Notes: generated by a model not told the origin, from the sequence alone. Positions 8,904 through 17,838 are shown, counted from the stretch's first letter. The stretch is DNA of 64,000 nt from Bacillus sp. ISL-34 (GCF_018613325.1 NZ_JAGGQJ010000004.1:396389-460388); one strand, 5' to 3'. Program-made: numbers and translations.

Positions 8904-10097
8904 ATGGACGTTTTTGTGCGGCAGAATGATTCCTTGTGGTATTATAGCCAATTATTCAAGGTGAATTACCAACTTATCATTGATTCCAATAGTGGGATTG
9001 ATCCACTTGCGCTTATGATTGGCCAACAAATCAAAATTCCTGGCTTTACGGCGACCGGTTATAGCATTAAGCAAGGCGATTCCTTATGGGCAATTGCCAG
9101 ATCACGTAATCTTTCATTGGATGCCCTATTTTTGGCTAATCCCAATCTCAACCCGAATGCCTTGCAAGTTGGTCAGACAATTTCTGTGCCATTAAGGATT
9201 ACGTGGAGGCTAATTCAAGGAAACCGGGAATATGATTATGAGACGATGATGACCGATGTAAGACGTTTGAAAACTATCTATCCATTTATTAAAACCTCCC
9301 CCATCGGGGACTCGGTGCTTGAAAGGGATATCCCCGAAGTGCTGATTGGGAATGGCAACAAACGAGTTCACTACAATGGTTCCTTTCATGCGAATGAGTG
9401 GATAACGACGCCTGTGATCATGACCTTTTTAAATGATTATTTACTCGCAATCACGAATCAGGCTGACATCCGCGGTCCATCTCTGTTTCCCTTTTATCAA
9501 CAGACGATGCTGTCGATCGTCCCAATGGTGAATCCGGACGGAGTGGAGTTGGTGCTGAAAGGCCTGCCTGCAGATGAGTCATTGAGAGGACGGCTCGTGG
9601 AATGGAATAATGGCAGCGAAGACTTCTCTGGCTGGAAAGCCAATATCAACGGGGTGGATCTGAATGATCAATTTCCCGCCAAATGGGAACTGGAACAAGA
9701 ACGCAATAATGTAACGGAGCCAGGTCCGGCAAATTATCCCGGGGAAGGGCCGCTTACACAGCCAGAAGCCATTGCAATGTCAGAGTTGACAAGAAAACGT
9801 GATTTTGGGAAAGTCCTTGCTTTCCATACTCAAGGAGAGGTCATTTTTTGGGGGTTTGAAAATTTGGAACCGCCCGAGTCGGAGACGATAGTCAATGAGT
9901 TTGCGAGGGTCAGTGGGTATGAGCCTGTCAAATCCGCCAATAGTTACGCAGGGTATAAGGATTGGTTCATTCAGGATTGGCGAAGGCCAGGGTTTACCGT
10001 GGAGCTGGGCAAAGGAACCAATCCCTTGCCTATATCACAGTTCGATGAGATTTATCAGAAGTCGCTTGGGATTTTCTTAGCAGGGTTATATATGTGA
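8904..10097 (+). CDS. LysM-containing M14 peptidase (gamma-D-glutamyl-diamino acid endopeptidase type)
   Basis: A 397-residue peptidoglycan peptidase. Two LysM modules occupy about residues 2-45 and 50-95 (DSLWYYSQLFKVNYQLI; GYSIKQGDSLWAIARSRNLS), and bind glycan chains. A zinc carboxypeptidase (M14) domain follows: the HxxE zinc motif is in FHANEWITTP, the third ligand His in LAFHTQGE, and the catalytic Glu in FTVELGKG near the C-terminus. This architecture matches Bacillus gamma-D-glutamyl-(L)-meso-diaminopimelate peptidase I, a spore-cortex or cell-wall remodelling enzyme. No signal peptide is visible. I chose ATG 8904 because AAAGGAGGTG precedes it by six bases; an in-frame TTG at 8883 lies upstream of that site. 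Confidence 0.9.
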   Translation: MDVFVRQNDSLWYYSQLFKVNYQLIIDSNSGIDPLALMIGQQIKIPGFTATGYSIKQGDSLWAIARSRNLSLDALFLANPNLNPNALQVGQTISVPLRITWRLIQGNREYDYETMMTDVRRLKTIYPFIKTSPIGDSVLERDIPEVLIGNGNKRVHYNGSFHANEWITTPVIMTFLNDYLLAITNQADIRGPSLFPFYQQTMLSIVPMVNPDGVELVLKGLPADESLRGRLVEWNNGSEDFSGWKANINGVDLNDQFPAKWELEQERNNVTEPGPANYPGEGPLTQPEAIAMSELTRKRDFGKVLAFHTQGEVIFWGFENLEPPESETIVNEFARVSGYEPVKSANSYAGYKDWFIQDWRRPGFTVELGKGTNPLPISQFDEIYQKSLGIFLAGLYM

Positions 10098-10111
10098 AAC
10101 TTGACCAAATG

Positions 10112-10149
10112 AAAAAGCTCGACTCCGTTTCCATGGGGGAGAGCTTTTT
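10112..10149 (+). terminator. Terminator after the LysM/M14 gene
   Basis: AAAAAGCTC pairs with GAGCTTTTT; an inner CTCC/GGGG pairing shortens the 20-base loop. It follows the stop by 14 bases. Confidence 0.75.
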
Positions 10150-10196
10150 AGTCTTATAAACTACTAGGCTTGAAACGATGAGGGCTGCTGCAAAAA

Positions 10197-10221
10197 ATAA
10201 GTAAAGTAATGCTTTACTTAT
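10197..10221. repeat. Perfect 10-bp inverted repeat
   Basis: ATAAGTAAAG, five bases, then CTTTACTTAT. It lies in the 630-bp gap 10098-10727. No gene can be assigned to it, and there is no T run to make it a terminator on the plus strand. Confidence 0.5.
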
Positions 10222-10351
10222 CGATTGCATGATTAGCTCGCTTTTTAGCCTAAAATAAACGGACATTCTCCATGTCCCAGTAATATTGCAGCCCCTACCA
10301 AAAAGAATTCTAATAGTTTTTGCGGTAAAGAAGATTAACTTCCTTAGCGCT

Positions 10352-10411
10352 AGTATTGGCCCCACCTACGCCAGATACTTTGACGGCCACGCATGCCATC
10401 CAACCTAATTT
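10352..10411 (+). repeat. Dispersed repeat family 2, copy 1
   Basis: Begins AGTATTGGCCCCACCTACGC and continues through GGCCACGCATGCCATCCAAC. About 60 bp that align with 21019-21079. Both copies contain a small imperfect hairpin (GACGGC/GCCATC here). Confidence 0.7.
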
Positions 10412-10654
10412 CATTATAATAGAAAGCGCTTACATTTTCAAAAATAATCGTATTGCAAATTTCGACATTCGCATCATGCTCTCCTTTTCGGCAGAGAGAT
10501 CATGGGAATTATCGATTCTTTGCATGTGTATTTCCTCCATCATAAATGTTTGATGGTGAGGCTCCAATGAACTGGTCAGCTTATGAGAGGGTTTTTAAAA
10601 ATCTTAAATGAATAGGTTTATTTATATTTATTGCTGTAATTTCAAGTGTAAATA

Positions 10655-10697
10655 CGAATAAATATTTATGTTTATTCGTTTATAGTTCGTATATAAT
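10655..10697 (+). promoter_or_regulatory. purT promoter with possible PurR boxes
   Basis: Inverted CGAA (10655-10658) and TTCG (10675-10678) cores are separated by 16 bases, the arrangement of paired PurBoxes bound by Bacillus PurR. They sit just upstream of a good -10, TATAAT (10692-10697); the matching -35 is poor. The flanks of the boxes deviate from the full PurBox, so the call is tentative. Confidence 0.45.
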
Positions 10698-10727
10698 GAT
10701 TTTGAGGAATTAAGGAGGAGAGACTGA

Positions 10728-11885
10728 ATGTATAAATCAAAAAAGATTTTATTATTGGGCTCGGGTGAATTGGGGAAAGAGGTCATACTTGAAGCACAGC
10801 GGCTTGGTGTGGAGACCGTTGCTGTAGACCGCTATGAACATGCCCCTGCCATGCAAGTCGCTCATCGCAGTTATGTGATCGATATGCTGGATGCGGAACA
10901 ACTAAGGGGGGTTGTTGAAAAAGAACAACCTGATTTGATTGTACCGGAAATCGAAGCCATTGCTACATCTGAATTAGTCAAGTTGGAAGAGGAAGGCTTT
11001 CATGTCATTCCGACGGCACGAGCGGCTAAATTGACTATGGATCGTGAAGGAATCAGGAGGTTGGCTTCTGAAACCCTGGAGATTCCGACCGCAGCCTACA
11101 AATTCGCCGATACATATGAAGAATTTGTCCAAGCTGCCAAGGAAATTGGCTTTCCCAATGTCGTAAAACCGTTGATGAGTTCTTCAGGTAAAGGGCAAAG
11201 TGTGTGCCGCACGGAAGATGACCTGGAGGATTGCTGGAAAATCGCGATGGAAGGCGGCCGGGTACAAAATGGACGGGTGATCATTGAAGAATTTATCCGT
11301 TTTGATTCGGAAATCACGCTGCTTACTGTCCGTGCCGTAAATGGTACCATGTTTTGTGCCCCCATCGGTCACATTCAGCAGGGCGGGGATTATATGGAAT
11401 CTTGGCAGCCGCATAATATGACAGAAGCACAAATAATGGAAGCGAAAAGAATTGCCCATACCATCACGGAGGAACTTGGAGGGTACGGATTATTCGGGGT
11501 TGAGCTTTTCCTTTCAGGGGATAAAGTCTATTTCAGTGAAGTTTCCCCACGTCCGCATGATACGGGGCTAGTGACATTAGTGACTCAGAATTTGTCCGAG
11601 TTTGCCCTTCATATTCGGGCGATTCTAGGATTTCCCATCCCGGAAATCAAGTTGATCAGCCCAGGTGCCAGCCGTCCATTAAAAGCTCAAGAAGAGTTAT
11701 CGGAATATTCTATAGTCGGTGTTGGAGAGGCTTTGGCTTTACCTAATACACAAGTGCGTCTTTTCGGAAAACCTGTTACAAAAGCAGGCAGAAGAGTCGC
11801 AGTCGCCCTGTCATCTGCCGATTCAATCGAGATGGCGAGAGTGAATGCGGCTCGTGCTATGGAATGTTTAGTTGTAGAGAAATAA
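10728..11885 (+). CDS. purT: Formate-dependent phosphoribosylglycinamide formyltransferase
   Basis: A 385-residue ATP-grasp enzyme that formylates GAR to FGAR from free formate and ATP in purine synthesis, replacing the folate-dependent PurN step. It begins [19 protein letters not shown], nearly identical to B. subtilis PurT (384 residues). The ATP-grasp signature is visible ([15 protein letters not shown], glycine-rich loop, and [10 protein letters not shown] near the Mg sites). The C-terminal domain ends [18 protein letters not shown]. The start ATG follows AAGGAGGAGA. It is monocistronic with a PurR-like control region. A weak hairpin (CGCTC/GAGCG, about 11899-11918) follows. Confidence 0.97.
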   Translation: MYKSKKILLLGSGELGKEVILEAQRLGVETVAVDRYEHAPAMQVAHRSYVIDMLDAEQLRGVVEKEQPDLIVPEIEAIATSELVKLEEEGFHVIPTARAAKLTMDREGIRRLASETLEIPTAAYKFADTYEEFVQAAKEIGFPNVVKPLMSSSGKGQSVCRTEDDLEDCWKIAMEGGRVQNGRVIIEEFIRFDSEITLLTVRAVNGTMFCAPIGHIQQGGDYMESWQPHNMTEAQIMEAKRIAHTITEELGGYGLFGVELFLSGDKVYFSEVSPRPHDTGLVTLVTQNLSEFALHIRAILGFPIPEIKLISPGASRPLKAQEELSEYSIVGVGEALALPNTQVRLFGKPVTKAGRRVAVALSSADSIEMARVNAARAMECLVVEK

Positions 11886-12037
11886 TAGTGAAAAAAGCGC
11901 TCTTTGAATGGAGCGGATTTCTTAAATTAACTGGAATGGTTTTTAAAGAAAAACTGGAGGCTGGTCTCATCCCGAACTGTTTAAGACTAGTTTATACTTC
12001 ATCGTTTACTGATTTATAAAACTTCTACTAAATAAAA

Positions 12038-12186
12038 GAAATTTGCGACACTCATGCCGAATAACTGGCTAGCCGAGACACCAAAGGCGCTTGCTTTGAT
12101 GCGGCTTGGCAGACAGTTCAACTGAAACGTTTTATAAAGAAAAAAACAGCAGGCAAACTCGCTTTCCTCGAATTTGTCTGCTGTCT
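12038..12186 (-). repeat. Dispersed repeat family 1, copy C (internally deleted)
   Basis: Inverted relative to copy A. Both ends are present (GAAATTTGCGACACTCATGC with AATAACTGGCTAGCC, and GCAGGCAAACTCG with AATTTGTCTG) but the central block with AAATCCGCTCCC is missing. It takes up part of the 666-bp gap 11886-12551. Confidence 0.75.
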
Positions 12187-12189
12187 GAC

Positions 12190-12551
12190 TCGGAAGCATC
12201 CTAATTCGGATGCTTTATTTTCTTTTCCCCATTAATAGCACTTTCAAACTCCAAACAAATCACCTGATTTGAAGACGTTGAATGAGAAGAACTTTAGTTC
12301 AAGGTCACTTACCCACGCTGATGTTAACCAAATCTTTTTCATTACTCTAAGGCCTGCAAAATGGCCCCACTACTGATGATTTTCCTGAATGACCAACAAC
12401 TTCAGAGAATTGGCATACAATTCCGTGACATGCTGCCTTTACCTTGTCTTAACAATTATCCTGCTGCATTTTTACATAGTCTTGACATTGAGTTCATTTT
12501 CTTCACCTATAGTTAAATTAAAGAAGTAATAACACTTCAGGGAGGGATTCA
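12190..12551. other. Intergenic stretch, nothing recognisable except a -35-like TTGACA
   Basis: No reading frame of note on either strand. TTGACA at 12482 followed by TATAGT at 12508 (20-base spacing, too wide) is the best promoter guess for the downstream secreted protein. The Shine-Dalgarno for that gene (GGGAGG) lies at 12541-12546. Confidence 0.35.
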
Positions 12552-13199
12552 ATGAACAGACTGATGATTGGTGCCCTGTTATTAACAGCATTTGGTGCTC
12601 TTAATACCCAACCAGCTTACGAAGAAGAAACGACAGCTAAAGAAAAAACAGAGGAAATTGCACGGCCACTGGAAAAGAAGGATGTCTATGTTCCGAATCC
12701 ACAGCTTCCTGATGATATAAACTTGAACCAGACCGGTCAGACCGTTTCCGATGCAAAAGGCGACTTAACCTTGAAGGCCTATAAAAAAGTGAATGAAACG
12801 CTGAATGTTGGCCCGATCGAGGTTAAAGTCAAAGAAATGAAAGTGATGCATGCCACTCCGGATTACAGGATGATTGATTTCTTCCACGGCTATACGCATG
12901 ATGAAGATTTCGATATCGTAAAAGTGAATGTGGAAATCAAAAACAATACGGATGAAAAGATTAAGTTTTCCCCAGTTGCTTTCCTTGAAACGGACGGCGG
13001 AGAACACCTGACATGGGAAGATGAAATCTACTTAGAAGAACTTACTGGTGAAATAGAAGGAAACGGTTCAAAAAGCGGAAACATTGGTTTCATTCTAAAG
13101 GATGGAAACATAAAGGGCATATCCCTCATGACAAGTGATGCTTTGGATGAAGAAGGGGAAGTCCTTGCAAAAGGCAAGTCAGCTGAATTCGCTTTTTAA
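12552..13199 (+). CDS. Secreted protein with DUF4352/immunoglobulin-like domain
   Basis: A 215-residue exported protein of unknown function. Residues 1-22 form a short signal peptide (MNRLMIGALLLTAFGALNTQ) without a lipobox. A Lys/Glu-rich linker follows, then a beta-rich domain about residues 75-215 that resembles the DUF4352/DUF5068-type extracellular fold (LNVGPIEVKVKEMKVMHATP; VKVNVEIKNNTDEKIKFSP). Such domains are found in bacillal cell-surface lipoproteins. The start follows AGGGAGGGATTCA. No obvious partner lies next to it. Confidence 0.7.
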   Translation: MNRLMIGALLLTAFGALNTQPAYEEETTAKEKTEEIARPLEKKDVYVPNPQLPDDINLNQTGQTVSDAKGDLTLKAYKKVNETLNVGPIEVKVKEMKVMHATPDYRMIDFFHGYTHDEDFDIVKVNVEIKNNTDEKIKFSPVAFLETDGGEHLTWEDEIYLEELTGEIEGNGSKSGNIGFILKDGNIKGISLMTSDALDEEGEVLAKGKSAEFAF

Positions 13200-13304
13200 A
13201 GAAATATGGCGTATGAATCTTTATAAAAATCAAATACTAGAACAAGTGATAGGAATACTATCACTGAACGGAATATCCAAATCCTAATGATGAGGTGACA
13301 CAGA

Positions 13305-13457
13305 ATGAGCTATAAAGATCAATTAGATCCACATTCTCAAAAGTTTCACCATAATTGGACAAGACCTAAGCGTTCAAAATCTCAAGTTAATGGCCATACG
13401 CAAGAATCGCAAACAAACATTATACTAAGAAGCAATGCAAAGGCTCACAGGTGGTAA
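13305..13457 (+). CDS. YpzG-like small protein
   Basis: A 50-residue basic protein: it begins MSYKDQLDPHSQKFHHNWTR and continues PKRSKSQVNGHTQESQ. The HHNWTRPKRSxxQVNGxTQ pattern is that of the YpzG family, small proteins of unknown role conserved in Bacillus. ATG 13305 is preceded by GATGAGGTGA with proper spacing, and a strong terminator follows 15 bases after the stop. Too short for ordinary gene-calling cut-offs. Confidence 0.75.
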   Translation: MSYKDQLDPHSQKFHHNWTRPKRSKSQVNGHTQESQTNIILRSNAKAHRW

Positions 13458-13471
13458 AGGATATTCCCGAT

Positions 13472-13508
13472 AAAGAAGGAGGCTCTTAGCGAGTCTTCTT
13501 CTTTATAT
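13472..13508 (+). terminator. Terminator after the ypzG-like gene
   Basis: AAAGAAGGAGGCTC pairs with GAGTCTTCTTCTTT (14 pairs, two of them G-T) around a five-base loop. Confidence 0.8.
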
Positions 13509-13668
13509 TTAATTCAGCAATCATGGCATACATGGCTTTTCATTCATAATTATGATACCATTTACCTTTAAGAATAAAGCGATGTGCCTGATGTGAAATG
13601 TATCCATCACCGGAGTTTTGAATCCGATTGAAAGTTTCACCTTATACAAATAGAGGACGTGAATTGTA

Positions 13669-14043
13669 ATGATTAAAATTGAAATCCCTGCAGCGGATAT
13701 AAGCATCAAACAAAGGAAGCAAGTTATAGAAGGAGACGAACCTGTCATTCCTGAAATTTACGGGTTTATCGATTTTCATTTGATTCCCCGTGATAAAGGC
13801 GGCATCATCTTGTTTTACAATGAAAACGATGAGCTGATTTTTGTCGGGAAAGCTCGTAAATTAAGACCAAGGGTCAAGAAGCATTTCGAGGATAATGTTT
13901 CTCCGATTAAAGAGCATCGCAATGAAGTCAAGAAAATTGACATTCTTATAGTCGAAGACGCTATGGAACGTGAAATCTATGAAACGTACATGATCAATAC
14001 ACTTCACGCTAAATATAACGTCGACAAAGTGTTTTATAAATAA
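13669..14043 (+). CDS. UvrC-like GIY-YIG domain protein (YurQ-like)
   Basis: A 124-residue protein whose residues about 42-115 form a GIY-YIG nuclease-like fold as in the N-terminus of UvrC. The first motif is degenerate (GGIILFYNENDELIFVGKA in place of GxYxxxxxxxxxYVGKA), while the following RKLRPRVKKHF corresponds to the catalytic-Arg helix. The Glu/Asn metal region is represented by EREIYETYMINTLHAKYN. Short stand-alone proteins of this type are annotated in Bacillus as nucleotide excision repair endonucleases (YurQ-like). With both Tyr positions of the motif altered, catalytic activity is uncertain. Confidence 0.75.
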   Translation: MIKIEIPAADISIKQRKQVIEGDEPVIPEIYGFIDFHLIPRDKGGIILFYNENDELIFVGKARKLRPRVKKHFEDNVSPIKEHRNEVKKIDILIVEDAMEREIYETYMINTLHAKYNVDKVFYK

Positions 14044-14055
14044 GAAGAACGTATG

Positions 14056-14087
14056 AAAAGCTGACTGCATATGCACTCAGCTTTTTT
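14056..14087 (+). terminator. Terminator after the GIY-YIG gene
   Basis: AAAAGCTGA and TCAGCTTTT arms with a 12-base loop and a T run. Confidence 0.85.
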
Positions 14088-14208
14088 GTGTGCAAACAAA
14101 GTTTACATATGTACAAAAATAATTTCGTACATTTACAACGGCTACATGTCAGTTTAACAATGTTGGTTTATATTTAGAGTATTCCAATACATTCTCAGGA
14201 GGAAGCTA

Positions 14209-14379
14209 TTGAAGAAAATACTTTGTAAAAAGGTGTTAGTTATCTCGATCGGGACAGTGATTGCCTTTGGGAATTTAACGTGGTCCATGTCACAAGCTTC
14301 TAAACTGGCGAAACAGAGAGAGATTGAAACTTTTGAACAAGAGACAGTAAAATCTTCAGGGTGGGAAATGGCGGAATAA
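14209..14379 (+). CDS. Small exported protein or truncated secreted protein
   Basis: A 56-codon frame starting with TTG at 14209, preceded by a strong AGGAGGAAGCTA. Residues 1-30 look like a signal peptide (KKILCKKVLVISIGTVIAFG, then NLTWSMSQA). The remaining 26 residues are charged and without a recognisable family. It could be a genuine small secreted protein or the surviving 5' end of a longer gene. The 700-bp gap 14044-14794 otherwise holds a terminator and the two Zur boxes. Confidence 0.4.
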   Translation: MKKILCKKVLVISIGTVIAFGNLTWSMSQASKLAKQREIETFEQETVKSSGWEMAE

Positions 14380-14675
14380 GCACAGTAACCAATGATTTTT
14401 TTCTCGATTTGCAACAAAGAAAAAGAAAAATGTATTGGATAATGAAACGTTGTTGATAACAGCTGAGTACAATAAATGCTGAAACTGCAATGGAGGTTCA
14501 TTACACATAATATCTTATGTGTGATAGGGCTTCCATTTAATTTTTGTTTTAAGTTTCATTAAGAATGTCAGCACCTTTCATTTATTCGTGATTGCCCTTT
14601 GCGGTATCGGGGCAATCGTGAGTATATTCATTCAGGAAAAGTATTCGGGAGTTAATTTTTAAAAAAACTTGCAAA

Positions 14676-14690
14676 TAGTAATGATTACGT
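14676..14690 (+). promoter_or_regulatory. Zur box 1
   Basis: TAGTAATGATTACGT matches the 7-1-7 Zur consensus TCGTAATNATTACGA at 12 of 14 positions, inside AAATAGTAATGATTACGTTT. It lies about 105 bp before the zagA start, upstream of the likely promoter. Confidence 0.75.
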
Positions 14691-14739
14691 TTTATTATTA
14701 AAGAGTGTTTTTTTAAGCGTGGAAGCTATGGTATATAAA

Positions 14740-14754
14740 TCGTAATGATTTTGA
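14740..14754 (+). promoter_or_regulatory. Zur box 2
   Basis: TCGTAATGATTTTGA, flanked AAA and TTT, matches the Zur consensus at 12 of 14 positions. It overlaps or directly follows a -10-like TATATAAAT, so binding would block transcription of the zagA operon. Confidence 0.75.
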
Positions 14755-14794
14755 TTTATGTGCAACAAAGAAATCAGGCAAAGGAGTGGTAAGG

Positions 14795-15988
14795 ATGGGT
14801 ATGAAGAAAATTCCGGTTACGGTATTGAGTGGGTACCTCGGTGCGGGAAAGACGACGCTTTTGAATCATATTCTTGAAAATCGGGATGATCTGAAGGTTG
14901 CCGTCATCGTTAACGATATGAGTGAGATCAATATTGATGCCTCGCTGGTCAAACAGGGAGGGTTTACCCGGACGGATGAAAAACTGGTGGAAATGCAGAA
15001 TGGCTGCATTTGCTGTACGCTTCGTGAGGATTTAATGATTGAAGTGGAGAAATTGGCGAAACTAGGAGACATTGATTACATCGTGATTGAATCGACTGGG
15101 ATAAGCGAACCGGTACCTGTAGCCCAAACCTTCTCCTATGTTGATGAAAGCATGGGAATTGATTTATCGGAATATTGCCGGCTTGATACGATGGTAACCG
15201 TTGTTGATGGGTATAACTTTTGGCAAGACTTCACTTCCGGAGAAACACTTATTGACAGGATGCAGGCAACTGATGCTGCCGATGGCAGGGAAGTGGTCGA
15301 TCTATTAATAGATCAGATAGAGTTCGCCAATGTCATCCTGTTAAATAAAATCGATCTAATGGATGCTGACGCCGTTGAGGAATTGAAAGCTGTTCTTCAT
15401 AAAATCAATGCGGATGCACGGATCATCGAAACGGATCATTCCAAGGTGCCGCTAAAGGAAGTATTGAATACGCATTTATTTGATTTTGAAGAGGCAAGCC
15501 AAGGAGCGGGCTGGATAAAGGAATTGAATGAAGAGCATGTCCCTGAGACACTGGAGTACGGAATTTCATCCTTCGTTTACAGAAGGAAAATACCGTTTCA
15601 TCCCGAGAGACTGATGCTATGGTTAGAAAACTGGCCCGTACAAGTGGTAAGGGCAAAGGGCTTCCTTTGGCTGGCATCGAGAAATGATACGGCAGGCCTG
15701 CTATCGCAAGCGGGACCATCATTAACTTTACAAGCAGCCGGTAAGTGGATTGCAGCATACCCGGAGGAAGAACAGCGCCAAATTTTAAAAGAAGCACCTG
15801 AACTATTGGAACGGTGGAATGAGATATACGGTGACAGGATGACGGAGCTGGTGATGATCGGCATTCAAATGAATCAAAAGGAAATCGAGAATGAATTAGA
15901 TCAATGCTTATTGACGGAAATTGAGTTGCAGCAGGATTGGTCTTTGTATGAAGATCGATTGCCTGCATTTACGGAAATGGTTCATTAA
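14795..15988 (+). CDS. zagA: Zinc-starvation GTP-binding metallochaperone (ZagA/YciC, COG0523)
   Basis: A 397-residue G3E P-loop GTPase of the COG0523 family. Walker A is GYLGAGKTT (residues 13-21), the metal-binding CxCC motif is at Cys71-Ile-Cys73-Cys74 (NGCICC), followed by IESTGISEP (switch region) and the NKIDLMD guanine-specificity motif. Residues about 265-380 are the CobW C-terminal domain. In B. subtilis the homologue is Zur-repressed and supports zinc-dependent folate synthesis under zinc limitation. Two Zur boxes directly upstream and Cys-poor L33 immediately downstream support the same role. ATG 14795 was chosen over GTG 14786 because AAAGGAG (14780-14786) would overlap the latter. 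Confidence 0.92.
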   Translation: MGMKKIPVTVLSGYLGAGKTTLLNHILENRDDLKVAVIVNDMSEINIDASLVKQGGFTRTDEKLVEMQNGCICCTLREDLMIEVEKLAKLGDIDYIVIESTGISEPVPVAQTFSYVDESMGIDLSEYCRLDTMVTVVDGYNFWQDFTSGETLIDRMQATDAADGREVVDLLIDQIEFANVILLNKIDLMDADAVEELKAVLHKINADARIIETDHSKVPLKEVLNTHLFDFEEASQGAGWIKELNEEHVPETLEYGISSFVYRRKIPFHPERLMLWLENWPVQVVRAKGFLWLASRNDTAGLLSQAGPSLTLQAAGKWIAAYPEEEQRQILKEAPELLERWNEIYGDRMTELVMIGIQMNQKEIENELDQCLLTEIELQQDWSLYEDRLPAFTEMVH

Positions 15989-16011
15989 AAAAACTTTAGG
16001 AGGAAACAAAC

Positions 16012-16161
16012 ATGAGAGTAAACATTACTTTAGCATGCACAGAATCAGGGGACCGGAATTATATCACAACGAAAAACAAGCGGAATAACCCGGACAGGAT
16101 CGAATTGAAAAAGTACTGCCCGCGATTAAAGAAACACACGCTTCACCGTGAAACGAAGTAA
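16012..16161 (+). CDS. rpmG: 50S ribosomal protein L33, zinc-independent paralogue
   Basis: A 49-residue L33. Ordinary C+ forms have two CxxC zinc pairs (ACTEC and CPRC). Here only one Cys of each pair remains: [11 protein letters not shown] and [15 protein letters not shown]. This is the C- type, which folds without zinc and replaces the zinc form during zinc depletion. ATG 16012 is preceded by TTAGGAGG. It lies 23 bp after zagA and before a third Zur box, and so belongs to the zinc-starvation operon. It is below the usual ORF-length cut-off. Confidence 0.93.
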   Translation: MRVNITLACTESGDRNYITTKNKRNNPDRIELKKYCPRLKKHTLHRETK

Positions 16162-16175
16162 TTTCGAGATTTAAA

Positions 16176-16190
16176 TCGTAATGATTATGA
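16176..16190 (+). promoter_or_regulatory. Zur box 3 (internal)
   Basis: TCGTAATGATTATGA, flanked by AAA and TTT, differs from the Zur consensus TCGTAATNATTACGA at one position. It lies between rpmG and the flavoprotein gene, 38 bp before the latter, suggesting a second Zur-controlled promoter inside the cassette. Confidence 0.78.
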
Positions 16191-16227
16191 TTTACAAGAG
16201 GGGATAGATGTAAAAGGAGGGAAGTTC

Positions 16228-17394
16228 ATGTTGGAATGGATCATTATTGGCGGAGGCATTCAAGGTATGACGATGGCTGCATTTTTACTAAAGTCAGGAA
16301 AAACGACAGTGGACCAGCTGGCGATTGTTGATAGAAATGAAGAACCATTGGCAAGATGGAAGCATTGTACGGAAGTCGTTTCAATGCCATATTTGCGCTC
16401 ACCATCCGTACACCATCTGGATGTGAATCCATTCAGCCTGCAGAAATATGTGGAAAAAGCAGACTGGAACGATAACTTTTACGGCCAATATAAGCGGCCA
16501 TCCCTACAATCCTTCAATGAACATTGTGTTCACCTGGCTGATGATTTATCCATTAAGCAGGCATGGGTGCAAGGGGAAGTCACCTCTGCCTGCAAAACGG
16601 GACTGGGCTGGGAAATCCAATTGCAAAACAAGCGTCTTTTAGGGCAAAAACTTGTGATTTCAATTGGTATTGGTGAACAGCCTTATTGGCCGAATTGGGC
16701 GCAGCAATTAAAACAAGAGAATGAAAGTTCCGTTTATCACATATTCGATGAAAATATTCCGGAGCTGACACAATTACAAGGACCCGTCACGATCATTGGG
16801 GGAGGCATATCTTCTGTCCATCTTGCTTTAAAGCTGAGTAAGATCTATCCCAATGATGTCACGCTGCTAAAGCGGCACCCTTTTAGAATTCATGATTTCG
16901 ACAGTGATCCTGGTTGGTTGGGGCCGAAAAAACAGCGTCCTTTCCGTGATATAACAAGCTATCAAAAAAGACGCGAGACCATTATCCAGGCCCGTAATAA
17001 GGGATCCATACCGCCTGACTTACATAAAGCGCTGAAGAAGGAGGTTAAAAGTGGGTTATTGCGTGTGATGGATGAAGAAGTGATAAGCGCTGTGTGGAGG
17101 GGCGGGCATATTAGCCTAAGGGATAAAAACGAAAAGGTCATTCAACAAACAGGGACGATCCTTTTAGCGACCGGCTTCAAATCATCAATGCCTGGGAAGG
17201 AATGGCTAACACCAGTCATCCAATCGCATGATTTACGCTGCGCGGAATGTGGTTATCCGATTGTATCGCAGTCGTTGCAGTGGGGACCTGGTTTATATGT
17301 CACGGGAGCATTGGCTGAACTTGAAATGGGACCGATATCCAGGAATATATCGGGAGCAAGACAGGCAGCGGAACGAATTGTGAACAGTTTATAA
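16228..17394 (+). CDS. Zur-associated FAD/NAD(P)-binding oxidoreductase, function unknown
   Basis: A 388-residue flavoprotein of the class B monooxygenase / pyridine nucleotide-disulfide superfamily. The N-terminal FAD Rossmann motif is IIIGGGIQGM (residues 5-14), and a second dinucleotide motif VTIIGGGISS lies about residues 186-195, followed by an ILLATGF FAD-contact motif near residue 310. The pattern HHLDVNPFSLQKYVEK and the overall layout resemble SidA/IucD-like and DUF4147-free FAD-dependent proteins, but no specific family is certain. CAECGY near residue 335 is a lone Cys pair. Its placement between Zn-free L33 and S14 genes, behind its own Zur box, implies a zinc-starvation role. ATG 16228 follows AAAAGGAGGG. 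Confidence 0.8.
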   Translation: MLEWIIIGGGIQGMTMAAFLLKSGKTTVDQLAIVDRNEEPLARWKHCTEVVSMPYLRSPSVHHLDVNPFSLQKYVEKADWNDNFYGQYKRPSLQSFNEHCVHLADDLSIKQAWVQGEVTSACKTGLGWEIQLQNKRLLGQKLVISIGIGEQPYWPNWAQQLKQENESSVYHIFDENIPELTQLQGPVTIIGGGISSVHLALKLSKIYPNDVTLLKRHPFRIHDFDSDPGWLGPKKQRPFRDITSYQKRRETIIQARNKGSIPPDLHKALKKEVKSGLLRVMDEEVISAVWRGGHISLRDKNEKVIQQTGTILLATGFKSSMPGKEWLTPVIQSHDLRCAECGYPIVSQSLQWGPGLYVTGALAELEMGPISRNISGARQAAERIVNSL

Positions 17395-17423
17395 AATCAT
17401 GATCTTTAAAAAGGAGAATAAAA

Positions 17424-17693
17424 ATGGCGAAAAAATCCAAGGTGATAAAAGCTCAAAAACAGTTGGCAATGGTCGAAAAGTATGCAGAACTAAGAAAGGA
17501 ATTAAAGGAGAAAGGGGATTATGCCGCATTGGCCAAACTCCCGCGTGATTCTTCGCCGACAAGGGTCCACAATCGTTGTGGCGTAACGGGAAGACCCCGT
17601 GGATATATGCGCAAATTCAACATGTCACGTATCGTTTTTAGGGAACTTGCTCATAAAGGGCAACTGCCGGGTATCAAAAAGTCAAGTTGGTGA
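17424..17693 (+). CDS. rpsN: 30S ribosomal protein S14, zinc-independent paralogue
   Basis: An 89-residue S14 of the long C- type. The 61-residue zinc form has CxxC-x12-CxxC; here the C-terminal core reads [20 protein letters not shown], keeping only one Cys. In B. subtilis the equivalent (YhzA/RpsN2) is Zur-repressed and rescues ribosome assembly when zinc is limiting. It starts with AAGGAGAAT upstream and lies 29 bp after the flavoprotein gene, so it is co-transcribed with it. Confidence 0.95.
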   Translation: MAKKSKVIKAQKQLAMVEKYAELRKELKEKGDYAALAKLPRDSSPTRVHNRCGVTGRPRGYMRKFNMSRIVFRELAHKGQLPGIKKSSW

Positions 17694-17770
17694 AGCGGGG
17701 AGAAGAAAGGTGTGATTTGTTTTTCATTCACTTTTTTTTTAGAAGAGATCAAGTACAAAATCATAAGAAA

Positions 17771-17797
17771 AGGAGCCCTTGTTGAACAGGGGCTCCT
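17771..17797 (+). terminator. Hairpin after the zinc-starvation operon
   Basis: AGGAGCCCTTG and CAGGGGCTCCT form an 11-bp stem (one G-T) with a five-base loop. It lacks a clear T run. Its sequence is nearly repeated at 18113-18140. Confidence 0.5.
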
Positions 17798-17838
17798 CAG
17801 TTTGGCGACAAAAGGGGATTGGAGTCCGAATATTGGGG

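Noticed and set aside
10030..10365. Minus-strand frame of 111 codons with a hydrophobic stretch
   Set aside because: It runs through a terminator and a dispersed repeat, has no Shine-Dalgarno at its possible starts, and matches no family.
14154..14501. 115-codon minus-strand frame
   Set aside because: No ribosome-binding site, and it opposes a frame with a strong one (14209-14379).
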